Source: Psilocybe azurescens (taxonomy: Eukaryota; Basidiomycota; Agaricomycetes; Agaricales; Agrocybaceae). From it: a stretch of DNA of 50,956 nt. The DNA lies in NCBI GenBank assembly GCA_023853785.1, contig JAJIRX010001030.1:1-50956 (forward strand), read 5' to 3'. The notes beneath the pieces are model-generated. The model had not been told where the DNA came from, did no database searches, and saw nothing but the letters and a program-made list of their open reading frames with translations. The position numbers were made by a program, and so were the translations under genes. Of the stretch, positions 1-11,216 are shown piece by piece; positions within the stretch are counted from its first letter, which is position 1; every line of letters starts with the position of its first letter.

Positions 1-288
1 AATTGGATCCTCAGCAACCTGAATTTTTACTTAATTTTTCAGGGTGTTCTGAACTTAAATAAGCCTTAACGTCATCCTGAAGTGAAACTAACCCTTAGTC
101 TTAGAATGCTCTTAAGCCTTAAACCTTACTAATATCTAACCCTTAGGTAGAACACGGCGAGATACCGCCAGTTAAACACACTGACCAAAATTTTGGTGAG
201 TCCCGATCAATCAAAGAACGAGTCCTATAAATAGTATTCATTACTGGCAACACCCATGTCGACAACAATAAACCTAATAAACCACCGC
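1..288. other. Left edge, no recognised gene
   Basis: Only one short minus-strand reading frame (143-328) lies here, and it runs into the LTR, so it is not supported as a gene. The four bases just before the LTR (289-292, CCGT) are its left target-site duplicate. I see no other element boundary. Confidence 0.5.
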
Positions 289-292
289 CCGT

Positions 293-2193
293 TGAAAGGG
301 TGTAAACCATTCCGAGCTTAAAATCCATAAGTGAGACACAGAGGCCCTCATTTTTGCGATTGTTATCTGTAATAAACTAGTATTTTATACTAGTAAAGGG
401 TAGGAGATACGCCAGACTATTAGGCTTTTAGACTTCACTTCCTAGTTGGCCAACGGCCGTAGTAGACCTTACAAACTAACTAAGGTGTAGTGTGGCCTAT
501 TAATCAGCACTACGAATCAAAGACTACCTTTAGTTTCCTACACAGCTATCAGAGCAACCTAACTGAGAGCCCGAGGCTGATGTCCCATGCAAGGAAAAAG
601 AACTCCTAAAGAAATGACCTTGGCTCTTACAAGGGGTAACACCCATCAGTCTCTTAACAAGCGATCACCAAGTGATGTAAACCTTATTAATTAGCAAGCG
701 AGCACCGTGTCCAGGCTTCACAAAGGCTGTTCACTAAATTAGGCGATCGACTGCGCGGGGATCAGACATCACTGCGCCACACAGGTGATCTCCCCACGGA
801 CCGAATATATTGACAATTGAAATCTTGTGTATAACCCAGCATATGGCGGTCTACTAGATCCGACTATAAAAACTTGTAATTTGTAATGCAGCCAACATGA
901 GTGAGGGATCACACAGTCAGCGATCGCCACACGATACTAGAGATAACTTGCCTCGTGATAAGGGCACCTGCTGTTCCAGGAGGTCCTAAACCAATAGCAA
1001 CTGTGCTTGGGAACCTTGGTAGGGTTCCCGAGGAAATATACCCTAAGCAATCTAGTCCCGACATGCCTTAGCCGCGAGTCATCTGATAAGATAAGCTGGG
1101 TGATCGCTACCCAAGGAGGCACTGCCGCACGGACAGCAATGTTATCTTCAAATAAGCGCCTTATCCCAGGAAAACTAGCACTTTCCACTGTAATAATTGG
1201 TTCAGAAAATTCTAGGCAGCCACGCGGCCCATTTCTTTCCTTTTCTCTTGGTCTCTTTCAATTATCACAAGCCAAGGTATCTATTTAGTCTATAAAAAAG
1301 CCCTGTATCTTAGAATAGGAACCAAGTAATCTACACCCCAAATTTGATATCAGAATTTACTCTGAGTAAGAATTCCAGTGTTAATACTTCGAGGACTAGT
1401 GATTTGTGTGATAAGAGATCGAACACTACAGTTCACCTTAAGCAATTAGGCGCTCCTGGTTTCGTGAGCGATCGCCATTGTTATATTCAACGGTCAGGTC
1501 TATTAGACTTGATAAGCAGGCTTTTATAAGTCATCCGTGGACTACCCTGGGGATTGTTAAGTACGGGTTGGAACCCTATACGGCTAGTGATTGCTCATAG
1601 TAACTATGGACGACTGTCAGAGAACTCCGACTGTCCAGGACGTTGCCTATAGTAAGACTGCCCTGGGGATTGTCAAGTACGGGTGGGAACCCTATGAAGG
1701 CTAGTGATCGCTCATAGTAACTAGGGACAACTGTCAGAGAAATCCTACTGTTTCAGGACGTTGCCTATAGTAAACTAAGGACTGTGGACTAGTGTACCCA
1801 GTTGCTTATAGGAACTAAGGATCTACTAAGTGTTAATACGGGTGATCGCTTATAGTGTTTGATAGTTTGGGTTTGTGTTTTATAAAGAGAACTGTTAAGT
1901 GTCCCGTGTACACTCGCCCCAAGAGCGATCCCCTTGATATTGGTGATCACCCTCACATAGAGAGATCGCCCTTACTGTTTCAGTGCCTTGTGTGTACTGC
2001 GATCTGTCCTAAAAAAAGAGTTCTCTAGCTACTAGTGATCACCCAAGAGCGATCGTCTAAGTCTGTACTCTGCTAAACTAGTTATTGTAATAAGCCTTAC
2101 AAGCTTACCCTCCCAGATGGAACTGATCAATATAAATATTTGATTGGGTGTTGTGTATTGGGCAATTACAAAGGCACCCCACTAAACATCTCA
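293..2193 (+). mobile_element. Complete solo LTR (GATCGC-rich LTR family, copy A)
   Basis: The 1901 bp segment begins TGAAAGGG and ends CATCTCA, giving the canonical TG...CA ends of an LTR. CCGT occurs directly before (289-292) and after (2194-2197), as expected for a target-site duplication. No internal retroelement sequence adjoins it, so it is best read as a solo LTR left by recombination. The same sequence recurs, whole or in part, at 5365-6931, 17988-18760, 29163-29485, 33641-35357, 36451-36682 and 43976-45347. It is dense in GATCGC and near variants. Short ORFs inside (for example 1007-1288, 1344-1529) differ between copies and are not treated as genes. Assignment to Ty3/Gypsy rests on the Gypsy pol fragments that adjoin other copies. 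Confidence 0.85.
1291..1297 (+). promoter_or_regulatory. LTR TATA box
   Basis: TATAAAA sits in the middle of the LTR. It is conserved as TATAAAA at 34628-34634 in copy B and as a TATATAAA variant in copies D (near 6178) and E (near 44630). The position fits an LTR promoter separating U3 from R, but no transcript start can be seen from sequence alone. Confidence 0.5.
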
Positions 2194-2197
2194 CCGT

Positions 2198-2648
2198 ATA
2201 CATGATGGCACACCGATTCCTATCCACTGGTTCCTGCCACATGCATTGGTACAACCTCCATATAGACATATATTCTATGAATTTATACAATTGTAAACAC
2301 TTGTTTTGTAGGCTACACAGCAGGGACGAGTGGCAGACGCTTTGACGTTGCTAGAGAGTTATCATGGAAATTTATCTAGAAATTTGTGGCAAGGAAAAGC
2401 CAGCGGTGGGGGGATGTATAGAATATAAAGAGTGGAAAGAAGCGGGGTTGAAGGTCAGGATGCCCGATTAATTCTGTAATGTCCTACATGAAAAGAACAG
2501 ACCAAAATTTCATGATTCTCAATAATATTTTCACGTATTAGAACACGCTTGGGTTTTTCTGGAAAGGTATATTAAATTTAAATAGAATGCGACTTTATTT
2601 TTAAAATTCAGCCCGGGATAACGAGGGCGTGCTATGGGTTCCATTAAA
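2198..2648. other. Intergenic, no gene seen
   Basis: AT-rich sequence right of the solo LTR. The overlapping ORFs at 2105-2290 and 2148-2345 start inside the LTR or its junction and show no family motif. Confidence 0.5.
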
Positions 2649-3092
2649 TCACAGTGTGAGCAACATCGTGCAACGAGTTGATTGTGTATTACCGTGCCCA
2701 TAAGCACATATACTCCTTGTAATCTGCCCGTCTGCTAGACACGATTCCCCTATTTTCTGAGAAAAGATCTCTGGAACCGTGTCTCCATAATTCTGCCTTT
2801 CAACACCCTGGAAATTTGTGGGTCTCTTCTGTCTCGGAGCCAGGAATGTATCCATCATGCAAATAAGTGGGCAAAGAATGATGGGCAGTGTTGTCAATTT
2901 TAGGGCATATTGATTTGAGACCGGAAATATGACTGAGGTTAGCAAATGAATTTGATGGCTGTTCGATCTGTTGTTCAAGATCTCCAGTGACATGTTCAAT
3001 TTTGAATTTGATGGCTGTCCGGTCTGTTGATCAGGATCTCCAATGGCACGTTCGATTGTGAACTTGGTAAGTAGGTTCCTGGCCTGATTCAC
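2649..3092 (-). CDS. Uncharacterised ORF, 147 aa
   Basis: An open minus-strand frame of 147 codons without a domain I recognise. It has a hydrophobic stretch near the middle (ICMM-type residues after a run of Leu/Ile/Pro), which may be chance. Its N-terminal part covers a 56 bp imperfect tandem duplication; 56 is not a multiple of three, so the two copies are read in different frames. That argues against long-term selection on this frame. It may be an exon of a degraded gene or noise. Confidence 0.2.
   Translation of the reverse strand: MNQARNLLTKFTIERAIGDPDQQTGQPSNSKLNMSLEILNNRSNSHQIHLLTSVIFPVSNQYALKLTTLPIILCPLICMMDTFLAPRQKRPTNFQGVERQNYGDTVPEIFSQKIGESCLADGQITRSICAYGHGNTQSTRCTMLLTL
2948..3059. 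repeat. 56 bp imperfect tandem duplication
   Basis: The block starting GAATTTGATGGCTGT at 2948 is repeated at 3004, with several substitutions. Both copies continue through a CTGTTG...GATCTCCA segment. Confidence 0.7.
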
Positions 3093-3256
3093 CTGACTTC
3101 AGGGCAGACATGGAGGAGATATGTGAAGGGAGGGCCGACACAAATGTAAGCGATCCATATGTTGTTGATGATAAAGATGTTGATACCCTTCAACAAACCA
3201 CACTAGATATGGATGGGCTTCGCAGATCTGAGCACCAGTGAGGCGTTGCTGTTTGA

Positions 3257-3664
3257 TTGTTCGAGCACAACAAACAAATCTGCAGAAATGGTGTCAGTAT
3301 TTTCAGGAAGTATAATGTGAAGGAATGCTCATCCAATCTCACAGAGGTAATGGAAATATTCAGTTGCCTTGAACTTGAGTATCTGCTCGAGATCGGTACA
3401 GCAGGGTTTCTAGGAGGTCAATGGAAGAATTTTAAAAGAGGAGTGTTGATCCTGCCACTAATTTTCTGTGTTTTTCCAAAATCTCCAGTAAGAGTTGCCC
3501 AGTCCCAAGTTGATACATCGTCAGTCGATATGCACTTTAAGATACTTCTCCAAAGAAGGATTATACGCTCTCAAGGTTTAGGAAAATATGCATTTTACAT
3601 AAACGGAGTAGATATGGGTGCGGTACACTTATGTAATTGTCCCTGTGGAATAAAATCGATTTAG
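3257..3664 (+). CDS. Uncharacterised ORF, 135 aa
   Basis: A 135-codon plus-strand frame with no motif I can assign. The C-terminus ends in a Cys-rich stretch (HLCNCPCG). No intron signals connect it convincingly to the next ORF (3637-3840), which overlaps it in another frame. It may be an exon or a chance ORF. Confidence 0.2.
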   Translation: MFEHNKQICRNGVSIFRKYNVKECSSNLTEVMEIFSCLELEYLLEIGTAGFLGGQWKNFKRGVLILPLIFCVFPKSPVRVAQSQVDTSSVDMHFKILLQRRIIRSQGLGKYAFYINGVDMGAVHLCNCPCGIKSI

Positions 3665-4194
3665 AGAACCCCTCAATGAGTTCGTCTGTGCATTCATCCC
3701 GCAGTCAGTCCCATAATTCATTAATGAGGTCCGCTCCAAGGTTTCCAATCATTCTGGATCCTCCTTTCTGGAAGACAAGTCTTCGAACCAGAGTCAAGCA
3801 TAAGGCAGTGGTTCATATGTTTTCACGGCGTGTAGATTGACCAAGGTCTTATCCACTATAGACTCATTGTGCGAGTGCATGGCCACGAGTAGTTGACGCA
3901 TGACGTGATCAGTATGAGTCAGCGTGTTACAAGATGGACTTGCTGACTGTACATGTCTGGTATCTTTACAGCACGGCCATTCGCCCCTGATTTCCGTGGT
4001 TCACCAGGTCTCACCTCGTGTCCTTTCCTTTTGTCCTTATAACCTGCCTAACATCGTTCTCCTTTCCCTTGCCCACCAACCCACCATCCTCATCATCTTT
4101 CCCCTTGCACTCAACATCATTGAACAAACCAATATTTCAGCTAGATCATTGTCTAAAATGTCGTCGTGAGGATGAGTTCTCCCCATTCTTGGCA

Positions 4195-4560
4195 CAACCC
4201 TGTAAGCCTTCCATGGTCCACGTTTGCACTTCCTCTGTTCATGACTTACAACCCCTTTCAAGCCTTCCATGTTCGTGTCTGAAAAACCAGTTCGAGTATT
4301 CCCCATTCCCGTTCAAGCTTTCCTTACTTACAACCCCATTCAAGCCTTTCCTGTTCGTAGCGCCTTACAACCCTGTTCAAGCTTTCCTCGTTCCAGCCTT
4401 CCCCATCTGTTGGCGCCTTACAACATCATTCAAGCCTTCCTGTTGGTGAAAATTCATGCCTTCCACGCTCGTAGCTCACAACCCTGTGTAAGCCCTCCTT
4501 GCTCTCAACTTACAACCCTGTTCACGCCTTTCACATTCACGCGCCTGGATCCTCTGATAG
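4195..4560. repeat. Degenerate pyrimidine-rich minisatellite 1
   Basis: A unit of roughly 35 bp built on ACAACCC...TTCAAGCCTT followed by CCTTGTTCG-like sequence repeats about ten times with heavy divergence. The three overlapping ORFs here (4018-4449, 4269-4649 and minus 4037-4306) are low-complexity products of the repeat and are not treated as genes. Confidence 0.65.
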
Positions 4561-4689
4561 TGAGTGCCTTAAGTTCATTTCTTAGTGTCCTTGACTCACG
4601 ACCCCCATTTACCCCAGCAATTGGCATTTTCACCAACCCAAGTTATTGAATTGAACTGCATTCCACATTCCACAGTTGTTGTGAGTCGG

Positions 4690-4990
4690 TCCAGGTTCTT
4701 TCGTATAATCACTATTGATGAGTATGTCTAGTTTCTTTCGCATGAACTCTATTGACGAGTATGTTTAGGTCTCCATGTTCTTTCGCTTGATCTCCATTGA
4801 CAAGCATGCCTAAGTCCTTTCGCATGATCCCTATTAATGTCTTTCACATTAGGTTCTCTCATAATCTCTATTTACATTCTTTTACATTACGTTCTTTAGC
4901 GTGATCTCTATTAACTTTCTTTCATGTTAGGTTCTTTCACATGATGTTCTTTCGCACGATCTCTATTGATGAATTGATGAGTGCATTTAG
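4690..4990. repeat. Degenerate minisatellite 2
   Basis: Repeats of the pattern GTTCTTTCGCATGATCTC followed by TATTGA-type sequence occur about eight times with variable spacers of about 30-40 bp. The unit differs from minisatellite 1 just upstream. No gene is visible between 3850 and 5045. Confidence 0.6.
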
Positions 4991-5099
4991 TTAATGAAAA
5001 GTGGCATGAACTCGAAACTTGTAATTAAAAGAGAACTAATGTACTCCTGGGTTTAATTTAGTAGTTGATTAATGCATCAGACAAACCTTTCAGGTCTTC

Positions 5100-5363
5100 T
5101 TAGTTTTGTTGGTGACCAATGCTCCCCATGTTTTTCTTCTGTGCAGGCTCATTAACTGACATATCTGAAGAACCATCTGGGCATTTGGACCTCTCAACGT
5201 TGTCTGTGTCTTCAGGTGTACCATTTTTGTTCGTTCTTGGGCAATCACTGGCATTTGGATGGCGCTTACAAGAGCTCGTATACTTTTTCAGCTTCTGGCC
5301 GCTTTTCAATGAAGACATCATCGTTTCGTTTGCACTGTTGACAATGCCATCAGTCCCGCACAA
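5100..5363 (-). pseudogene. Exon fragment cut by an LTR
   Basis: The minus-strand frame encodes a polar, low-complexity, Lys/Ser/Asn-rich peptide. Its apparent 5' end lies exactly where LTR-type sequence begins (about 5365), so the upstream part of the gene has probably been displaced. No homologous family recognised. Confidence 0.3.
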
Positions 5364-5364
5364 G

Positions 5365-6931
5365 GGAGAACTCCTAAGAAGAAGTGACCTTGGATCTTAC
5401 AAAGGGTAACACCCATCAGTCCCGTACAAGCGATCGCCAAGCGGCGGAAACCTTATTAATTATCAAAGGCAATCCTTGTGCGCAGACATCACAAAAGCTG
5501 TTCACTAAATTAGGCGATCGCCCGCTCAGGCCAAATATTCCCACTATCTATCATTCTGAACCATATGCAAAAACTTGGCGTACAAGATATATGTCTAAAG
5601 TTTCAGAAAAATACAACTTTAAGTGGATTGACGAGGTGAACTACTACTACTATCTGTGTGATTTTATTCAATTCATACGTCCCCGCGATTCCATGGTCGT
5701 TAAGTTTGTAACAGATGTCACACCTGTCCCTCACAAGTGATCGCCGAGTGGCGGAAACCTTATTAATTATCAAAGGCGATCCCTGTGCCCAGAAATCACA
5801 AAAGCTGTCCACTAAATTAGGCGATCACCTGCTTGGTAGTCAAACATCACTGTGCCACACGGGAGATCGCCCCACGGACCGAATGCATTGGCAATTGAAA
5901 TCTTGTCTACAACTCAACATATGGTGGACTACTAGATCCGACCATAATACTTGTGATTTGCAATGCAGCCGACGTGAGTGAGGGATTGCCCAGTTAGCGA
6001 TCGCCACTCGATACTATAGGTAACTTGATATTATCTTCAAATAAGCGCTGTAGCCTAGGAAAACTAGTACTTTCCACTATTATAATGGGTGCAGCAAAGG
6101 CTAGGCAGCACGCAACCCATTTCCTTCCGTTTCTGTTGGTCTATTTCAATCATCACAAACCAAGGCATCTATTTAGTCTATATAAACAGTCCTGTATCCT
6201 AGAATAGGAACCAAGTAATCTACGCCCCAAATTTGATATCAGAATCTACTTTGAATAAGAACATACGTGTTAATACTTCAAGAATTAGTAATTTGTGTGA
6301 TAAGAAATCGAACACTACAGTTCACCATAAGATATTAGGCGGTACCTGGTTTAGTGAGCGATCGCGATTGTTATATTCAATGTCAGGGCTATTAGACTTG
6401 ATAAGCAGGCTTTTATAAGTCATCCGTGGACTGCCCTGGGGATTGTTCAGTGCGGGTTAGAACCCTATATCGGCTAGCGGTTGCTCATAGTAACTAGGGA
6501 CGACTGTCAAAGAAATCCGTCTGTGCAATACGTTGCCCATTGTAATTAAGGACTGTGAACTTGTGTGCCCACTCGCTTAGAGGAACTAAGAATACGTTGT
6601 ACTCGTATTAGGGGGCGATCGCTCATAGTTTTTTATATTTTGAGTTTGATTTTTAAAGAATAACAAAGCAATCTGATAAGTGCCCGTGTGCACTCGCCCC
6701 CAAAAGCAATCCACTTGATATTTGGAGATCGCCCTCATTGCGAGTGATCGCCTTTGATATTATTAGTGCCCCGTGTGCACTCGCCCACAAAAAGCGATCC
6801 CCTTGATATTGGTGATAACCCTCACTGCAAGCAATTGCCCTTGATTTTTGGTGATCACCCTCACTACAAGATATCGCTCTTGATATTTGGTGGTCACCGA
6901 TGCGGGAATGAAGTTGTCTAAAATACACCAG
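5365..6931 (+). mobile_element. Mosaic LTR copy D
   Basis: 5365-5527 matches the middle of LTR copy A (its 590-760 part). About 190 bp foreign to copy A follow (GCCAAATATT... to CAGATGTCAC, about 5528-5718). Then the LTR starts again from an overlapping point (CACAAGTGATCGCC, about 5735) and runs on, diverging from A towards the end and stopping at about 6931 in ACACCAGCTT. The 5528-6931 part is nearly identical to copy E (43976-45347); for instance both encode the same 60-residue chance peptide at 6025-6207 and 44476-44658. D is therefore either a rearranged LTR or a distinct sub-family. Confidence 0.75.
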
Positions 6932-8229
6932 CTTCTTTTATCTTCGTGACATCATTTTGGTCTATGATTCGAGTGAGCTGGAGTCAGATATAGAGGGGAC
7001 TGTTCCAGCAGATCCCAGGCAGCTATACATACCCCTTTGTTGCCTCTACTGCTTTATTCATATATTTGATGAGAAATTCTGGAGTTGGTTAACCAAGAAG
7101 GGGCTTTTGACGGACAGTAGCATGTGGGAGTTCAGTTGAATGAGATGTCCGTTCGTTTTGAGGGTCTTGAAGACGGGAGGATAAATTTTACATTGTGGGT
7201 GCGGGGACATAATTTTTAATTTTCTGGTTTTTAAGTACAGTGATAGCATACGTACTTTATAAGGCAGGTGGGCAAGAAGATATATATAAATGAGAGGTTA
7301 AAATTCATCTGGCCCCAACACAGTGATGTATGTTTTAAAATTTCATTCATCCTTTTATTTAACCTAAGAACATCTTGTATACCTGTATACCTCAAGGCAT
7401 TGATCCTTCCTCAACATGGGATGCATTGTAAGGACTATCCAAGGTCTTCCAGGTGGCCTGAATGAATTGCCACCAAATGCAGTTGTAAAGGCTTTCCTTA
7501 CCCTGTGAACGGAGACGATTGTTCAAGCACTTCATATCTGAGTTTCATCTATCATATTCCTACCGTGCCTAGCACTGCCGCGGCCGGGCTATTTTGACCA
7601 GGGATAAGAATTTGGGTCACTAATTTAGTTTTCACCGCTTCCAGTTTCTTACTGAAATGGCAAAACGTAAATGGCGAGATTCAAGCACTCTGCCAAGATT
7701 TTCACACCCAGTGAAATATAGGCAGGGTAGTTTCTCAATACCGTCGCACACTACTTGTGCACATTCCTTTAGTAATTTAGGTTCCTATTAGGGGTTCCAC
7801 CGTTCTCATTTTGGGTCTCACCGACAGTATTTAAATCTCTTCCTTCCTTCACCTCTCACTTTTCTTCTCATGTATAAATCCTCTGTATCAGGTTTATTTA
7901 TGTTTTAGTGCATCGAATTTTGCTCCCTCCTTTTTTTTGGCCACTTGTTCATTCCTTCAAAATATGTTCCTATTTTTCAATAGTTGAAGACTTTTTGGTA
8001 ATTGGGATGGCATTCACTCAACCGCTGGAATATACTCACTCACTTCCTGTTTCTCTCATGAGATTTTGGACCGTGTAAAGCACAATTTTTGATTAGATCC
8101 TACCTCAATCAACATATACCTTCTTCGGACCTCTCCAGACGAACAAATTTTATAATCTTATTCAATTAAACCTATGGAATATGACCATCCTTCAATTTAG
8201 GTTAAACAAACTGACCATCAAATATACGC
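6932..8229. other. Intergenic, no gene seen
   Basis: Mixed-composition DNA with short chance ORFs (6957-7139, 7268-7465 and minus 7058-7249) that carry no recognised motif. CpG is present at normal-looking frequency, in contrast with the right end of the window. Confidence 0.5.
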
Positions 8230-9198
8230 TTAAACTCGATAATGGATTCCCTTCCGTTGGCGAGAGAGTTGATTCGGTGGTGGCATTTGATCATGGTCAT
8301 CGCTCATTCCCAGCGCTGATTCGTATTCCTGGGGGTTTCTGGGTGATCCTGGGGAGTCAGGTACCGACCCGTCTCTATCCTTCTCACTGTTTGCTTCATC
8401 TTCAAATCCCGAAACCTCCAAATAGTGCTCGATGGTGGATAGTCGATTTCTGATGGCTTCAACTTCCTTCTTCAGACCTTGGCTGTTGGGAAGCATGGAG
8501 CTTGAGCCAGATATCACTTGATCTAGGTCACTAGGCTTCGAAAATACATTGAGTAAAGCGATAATGCTGGCTTCCATCCTTTTTCTCGAGCATCGATGGC
8601 ATCAGCAATTTTATGGAGAAGCTGGGGTATCTTGCTGAATTCAAACTCCGTATTCATTGTGGCCATGGAGTGAGAGGTGCGTGTACGTTTTAAAAGAGCG
8701 GTGTTGACGTCGGTCTGGGCTTTGCGCTTTTTCTCTCTGGATTTGACATCCTCAAGCTCTTCACCTGAAGCACTGGTTTTAGCACTCCTCGGTTCATAGT
8801 TGGAGCACTTCATTTCAGCTGAATGCATGCTCTCGGCGTAGGTTAAGCCCATCTGGCCACACACACAAGTGACCTTGGAGTTGGTATTGGGAGCAGCCTT
8901 AAAATTTCCTGTGACCGATAGATCTACAGGACCGGCACCAAATTCAATTACCTGATAGAGATGCTATGAAAAACACACCTTCCAGCTGTGAGACCGTAAA
9001 TCCACTCTTTCTACCAGTCAAGCCAGAATCAAGACAACGGGACACCACATTCTGGGTGGCCTTTTCTTCAGCAGGCTGGTTGTCAGCTGCAGTATCTACT
9101 GTCGCCTGCTTCTCGTTTTCGCATGCATGCCGAGGGTGCTCCACTTTGGCGTCAGTGTTAACCATGGAAGAGTAATCCCTGATTTGCTTTTTGGACAT
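8230..9198 (-). pseudogene. Two-exon nuclear-type ORF with one frameshift
   Basis: Reading leftwards, the first exon (possible ATG 9198-9196; an in-frame ATG also exists at 9267) ends at 8952. A 43 nt GT...AG intron occupies 8951-8909, and exon 2 resumes in frame with a CVCGQMGL segment. A basic segment (SREKKRKA, an NLS-like run) and a helical stretch (IPQLLHKIADAIDAREK) follow. At about 8575 the frame breaks at an AAAAA run: removing one A would join it to the frame beginning MEASIIALLNVF, which continues through a heptad-like helix and an acidic Ser/Pro-rich tail to the stop at 8230. I do not recognise the family. A nuclear DNA- or chromatin-associated role is only inference from the basic region. 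The break could be a real mutation or a homopolymer error. Confidence 0.55.
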
Positions 9199-9267
9199 GG
9201 ACGTGGGAGTGGGAATAATGTAGACGCTGCATAAGCCCTTCACTCCAAAATACAAACATCGCCACAC

Positions 9268-10146
9268 ATGCTATATATATTCCTCAACCAATGGACGACA
9301 CCGGTCAACATTCACCTCTATTTGTGTATAGTTTAATTTAGATCAACAGTAAAGGATAGTAGCACTCAATTTCAATACAAAAGTCTAAACTTGTTGAATT
9401 TTCTTCATATGTACCCGATGCAGAGGGATAGTGGAGTAGTCTTACACTGGTTGCTTGCTCTCCTGTTCCCGGGCTATCTGTCGGCAATATCTTCTGGCTG
9501 ACTAATTGAATCTGTATTGCTAATTGATGTACAATGCCTGGGAGACGAGCTAAAAGAAATCTCACCATAAATGTGGAACCATATTAAGGGAAAAATCATA
9601 CTTTATCTATGTGAAGGTTAGAGAGAGGAAAATTAAAGGGCAATGAACAACGTGTGGAGAGTGTCCTCTTGCTGAGGGTTTGACCGCATTTCCTTGCATC
9701 TTTTCATTGGACGGTTTGATTCTTGCCATCCTGAGGAATGCCCCATGGATGCAAACTAGGAAACCACTTGAGATGTCAATGCTCTACGGTGATTATTTTT
9801 CAAGGAGGCTTCCCATGTCCTCTATTATGCTAATGCCACACACATATACCATTGTTTGGCTTGTCTCAAGGGCAATGTACTTAAACACGATTCCAGAAAT
9901 TCCAGATTAGGTACAGCTGAATTTTTGTAATAGAGTTGTTTTTGGTTTCTGCAATAGGGTGCCGAGGATAATTTTGCGGATTAACACTGACATCCTGTTT
10001 CCAGAGCTAAACAAGTGGGTTAAAACAGTTCACGTGCGAACCTTGGGGATTTCTGAGGTAGGCACGTGCCTAAATACACAGGGCATCCTTGCTCTTCTAT
10101 TGTTCTCCATCTTCCCTCTCTTTAGACTGGATCCTGAAGATATTTA
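9268..10146. other. Region between divergent genes, possible exon remnants
   Basis: It separates the minus-strand ORF at 8230-9198 from the plus-strand sirtuin. It holds one minus-strand frame of 76 codons (9338-9568) and plus-strand frames at 9680-9910 and 9959-10147 with no recognised motif. A plausible donor (GAG then GTAGGC, about 10059) and acceptor (TCTCTTTAG, about 10126) suggest a spliced 5' leader or upstream exon for the sirtuin transcript. Confidence 0.35.
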
Positions 10147-11216
10147 ATGGAGAAAACTTGTGTGAAAGATGCCATACCATTAATTCTAACTGCGCAAGCA
10201 GTGATTGTCATCATAGGTCCGTGATTTTTCCAACATCCAATCCTCTGCATGTGTTGACGACAAAACATAGGCACAGGGGTTTCAGTTGCGGCCGGAATTC
10301 CTGCATTCTATGGGAAAAGAGGGATTGAAGTGAAGACATCAAATGGTGGAAGTGTCGAAGACCAGATGAGTGCAGGGCGTGATGAGCGTTAGTATTCAAC
10401 ATTGCACTCTGTAACAATTTAATAACGAACAACCCTTGTCAGAAAACCAATACGCTTGCAGAACACTGTAAACTATTTGCCTCACTTGCAAAGAAATCTA
10501 TTCTTGCAGAGCCCACTCATTTCCACAACTTTCTGTGGCTGCTTGACCAGAAAAATAAACTCAAACGAATATACACCCAGAATATCGATGGAATCGAGTC
10601 CAGAGCTGGTTTTGATCTTATTTCAGAAGTTGATGGGCGATGCATGCGTTGCATTCCGCTATATGGATCTCTGCTCCAGTTATGCTGCACGGTTTGCTCA
10701 GCGAGAAGACCATTGGAAAACTATTTTCATGATCTCGAATCTGGGATTTTACCCAGTTGCGGATCTTGTGAAGCGCGGGTTAAAAAAATATCTGCAGGGA
10801 CAAGACTTACAGATTCTGGATCCTTAAGGCCAGAAATCCGTCTTTATGACGAGGAAATGGGGCCTGGGAAAATCATCATGGACATAGTCTCAGCTGATGC
10901 ACGGAGTATCTCCAAGGGTGATGCCCTCGTTGTTGTTGGAACAAACCTTGATATGCCAGGAATTATTCAGATCATACAGACCATTGGGACAGCCATAGAT
11001 GAAATAGCAGGTCACGCCATATACATTGATCTCAAAGCACCTCCCACATTTCTCTCTAAACAATTCTCTCATTTTGTGCAAGGAGATTGCCAGGAATTCG
11101 CAATGGGGGCTATTGATAAGTTAAATGACGGAGAACGAGACAAGTTGGTTGAATGTACGTATATCGAAGAGATGGAGAGGCGCAGGGATATGAGGCCTCT
11201 GTGGGATTGGATGTAA
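10147..11216 (+). CDS. Sirtuin family NAD-dependent deacylase (Sir2-like), catalytic His replaced by Tyr
   Basis: Three exons. Exon 1 starts at ATG 10147 and runs to 10216, ending in a hydrophobic beta strand (AVIVII). A 54 nt intron (10217-10270) precedes exon 2 with the NAD-binding motif TGVSVAAGIPAFYGKRG. Exon 3 begins about 10462 and runs to the TAA at 11214-11216; it carries FHNFLWLL, the diagnostic YTQNIDGIE, a four-Cys zinc site (CCTVC and CGSC), GSLRPEIRLYDE and the second nucleotide-binding motif VVVGTNLDMPG. Sirtuins use NAD to remove acyl groups from lysines, often on histones. The family motif before the zinc site is normally HG with the general-base His; here it reads PLYGS (about 10660), so the residue is Tyr. 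The exon 2/3 junction is uncertain: donors at 10370, 10379 or 10388 all fit the phase of the acceptor at 10461, and an in-frame TAG at 10390 lies within the presumed intron. Length is near 310 residues, typical for a core sirtuin. Confidence 0.88.
10217..10270 (+). other. Sirtuin intron 1 (54 nt)
   Basis: GTCCGT donor and CATAG acceptor. Removing it joins the Gly codon split between G at 10216 and GC at 10271-10272, restoring the GTGVS nucleotide-binding motif. Size and phase are typical of basidiomycete introns. Confidence 0.85.

Noticed and set aside
1007..1529. ORFs of 93 and 61 codons inside the LTR
   Set aside because: They shift or break in the other LTR copies and carry no motif, so they are chance frames.
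293..2193. GCGATCGC-type palindromes suggesting a cyanobacterial HIP1-rich genome
   Set aside because: The motif is confined to LTR copies and X-Y flanks. Introns, Gypsy remnants and the sirtuin all point to a fungus.
8925..8985. 27 nt intron with donor GTGTGT in the minus-strand 8.2-9.2 kb gene
   Set aside because: Too short and leads to a stop. The 43 nt intron at 8909-8951 keeps the frame.
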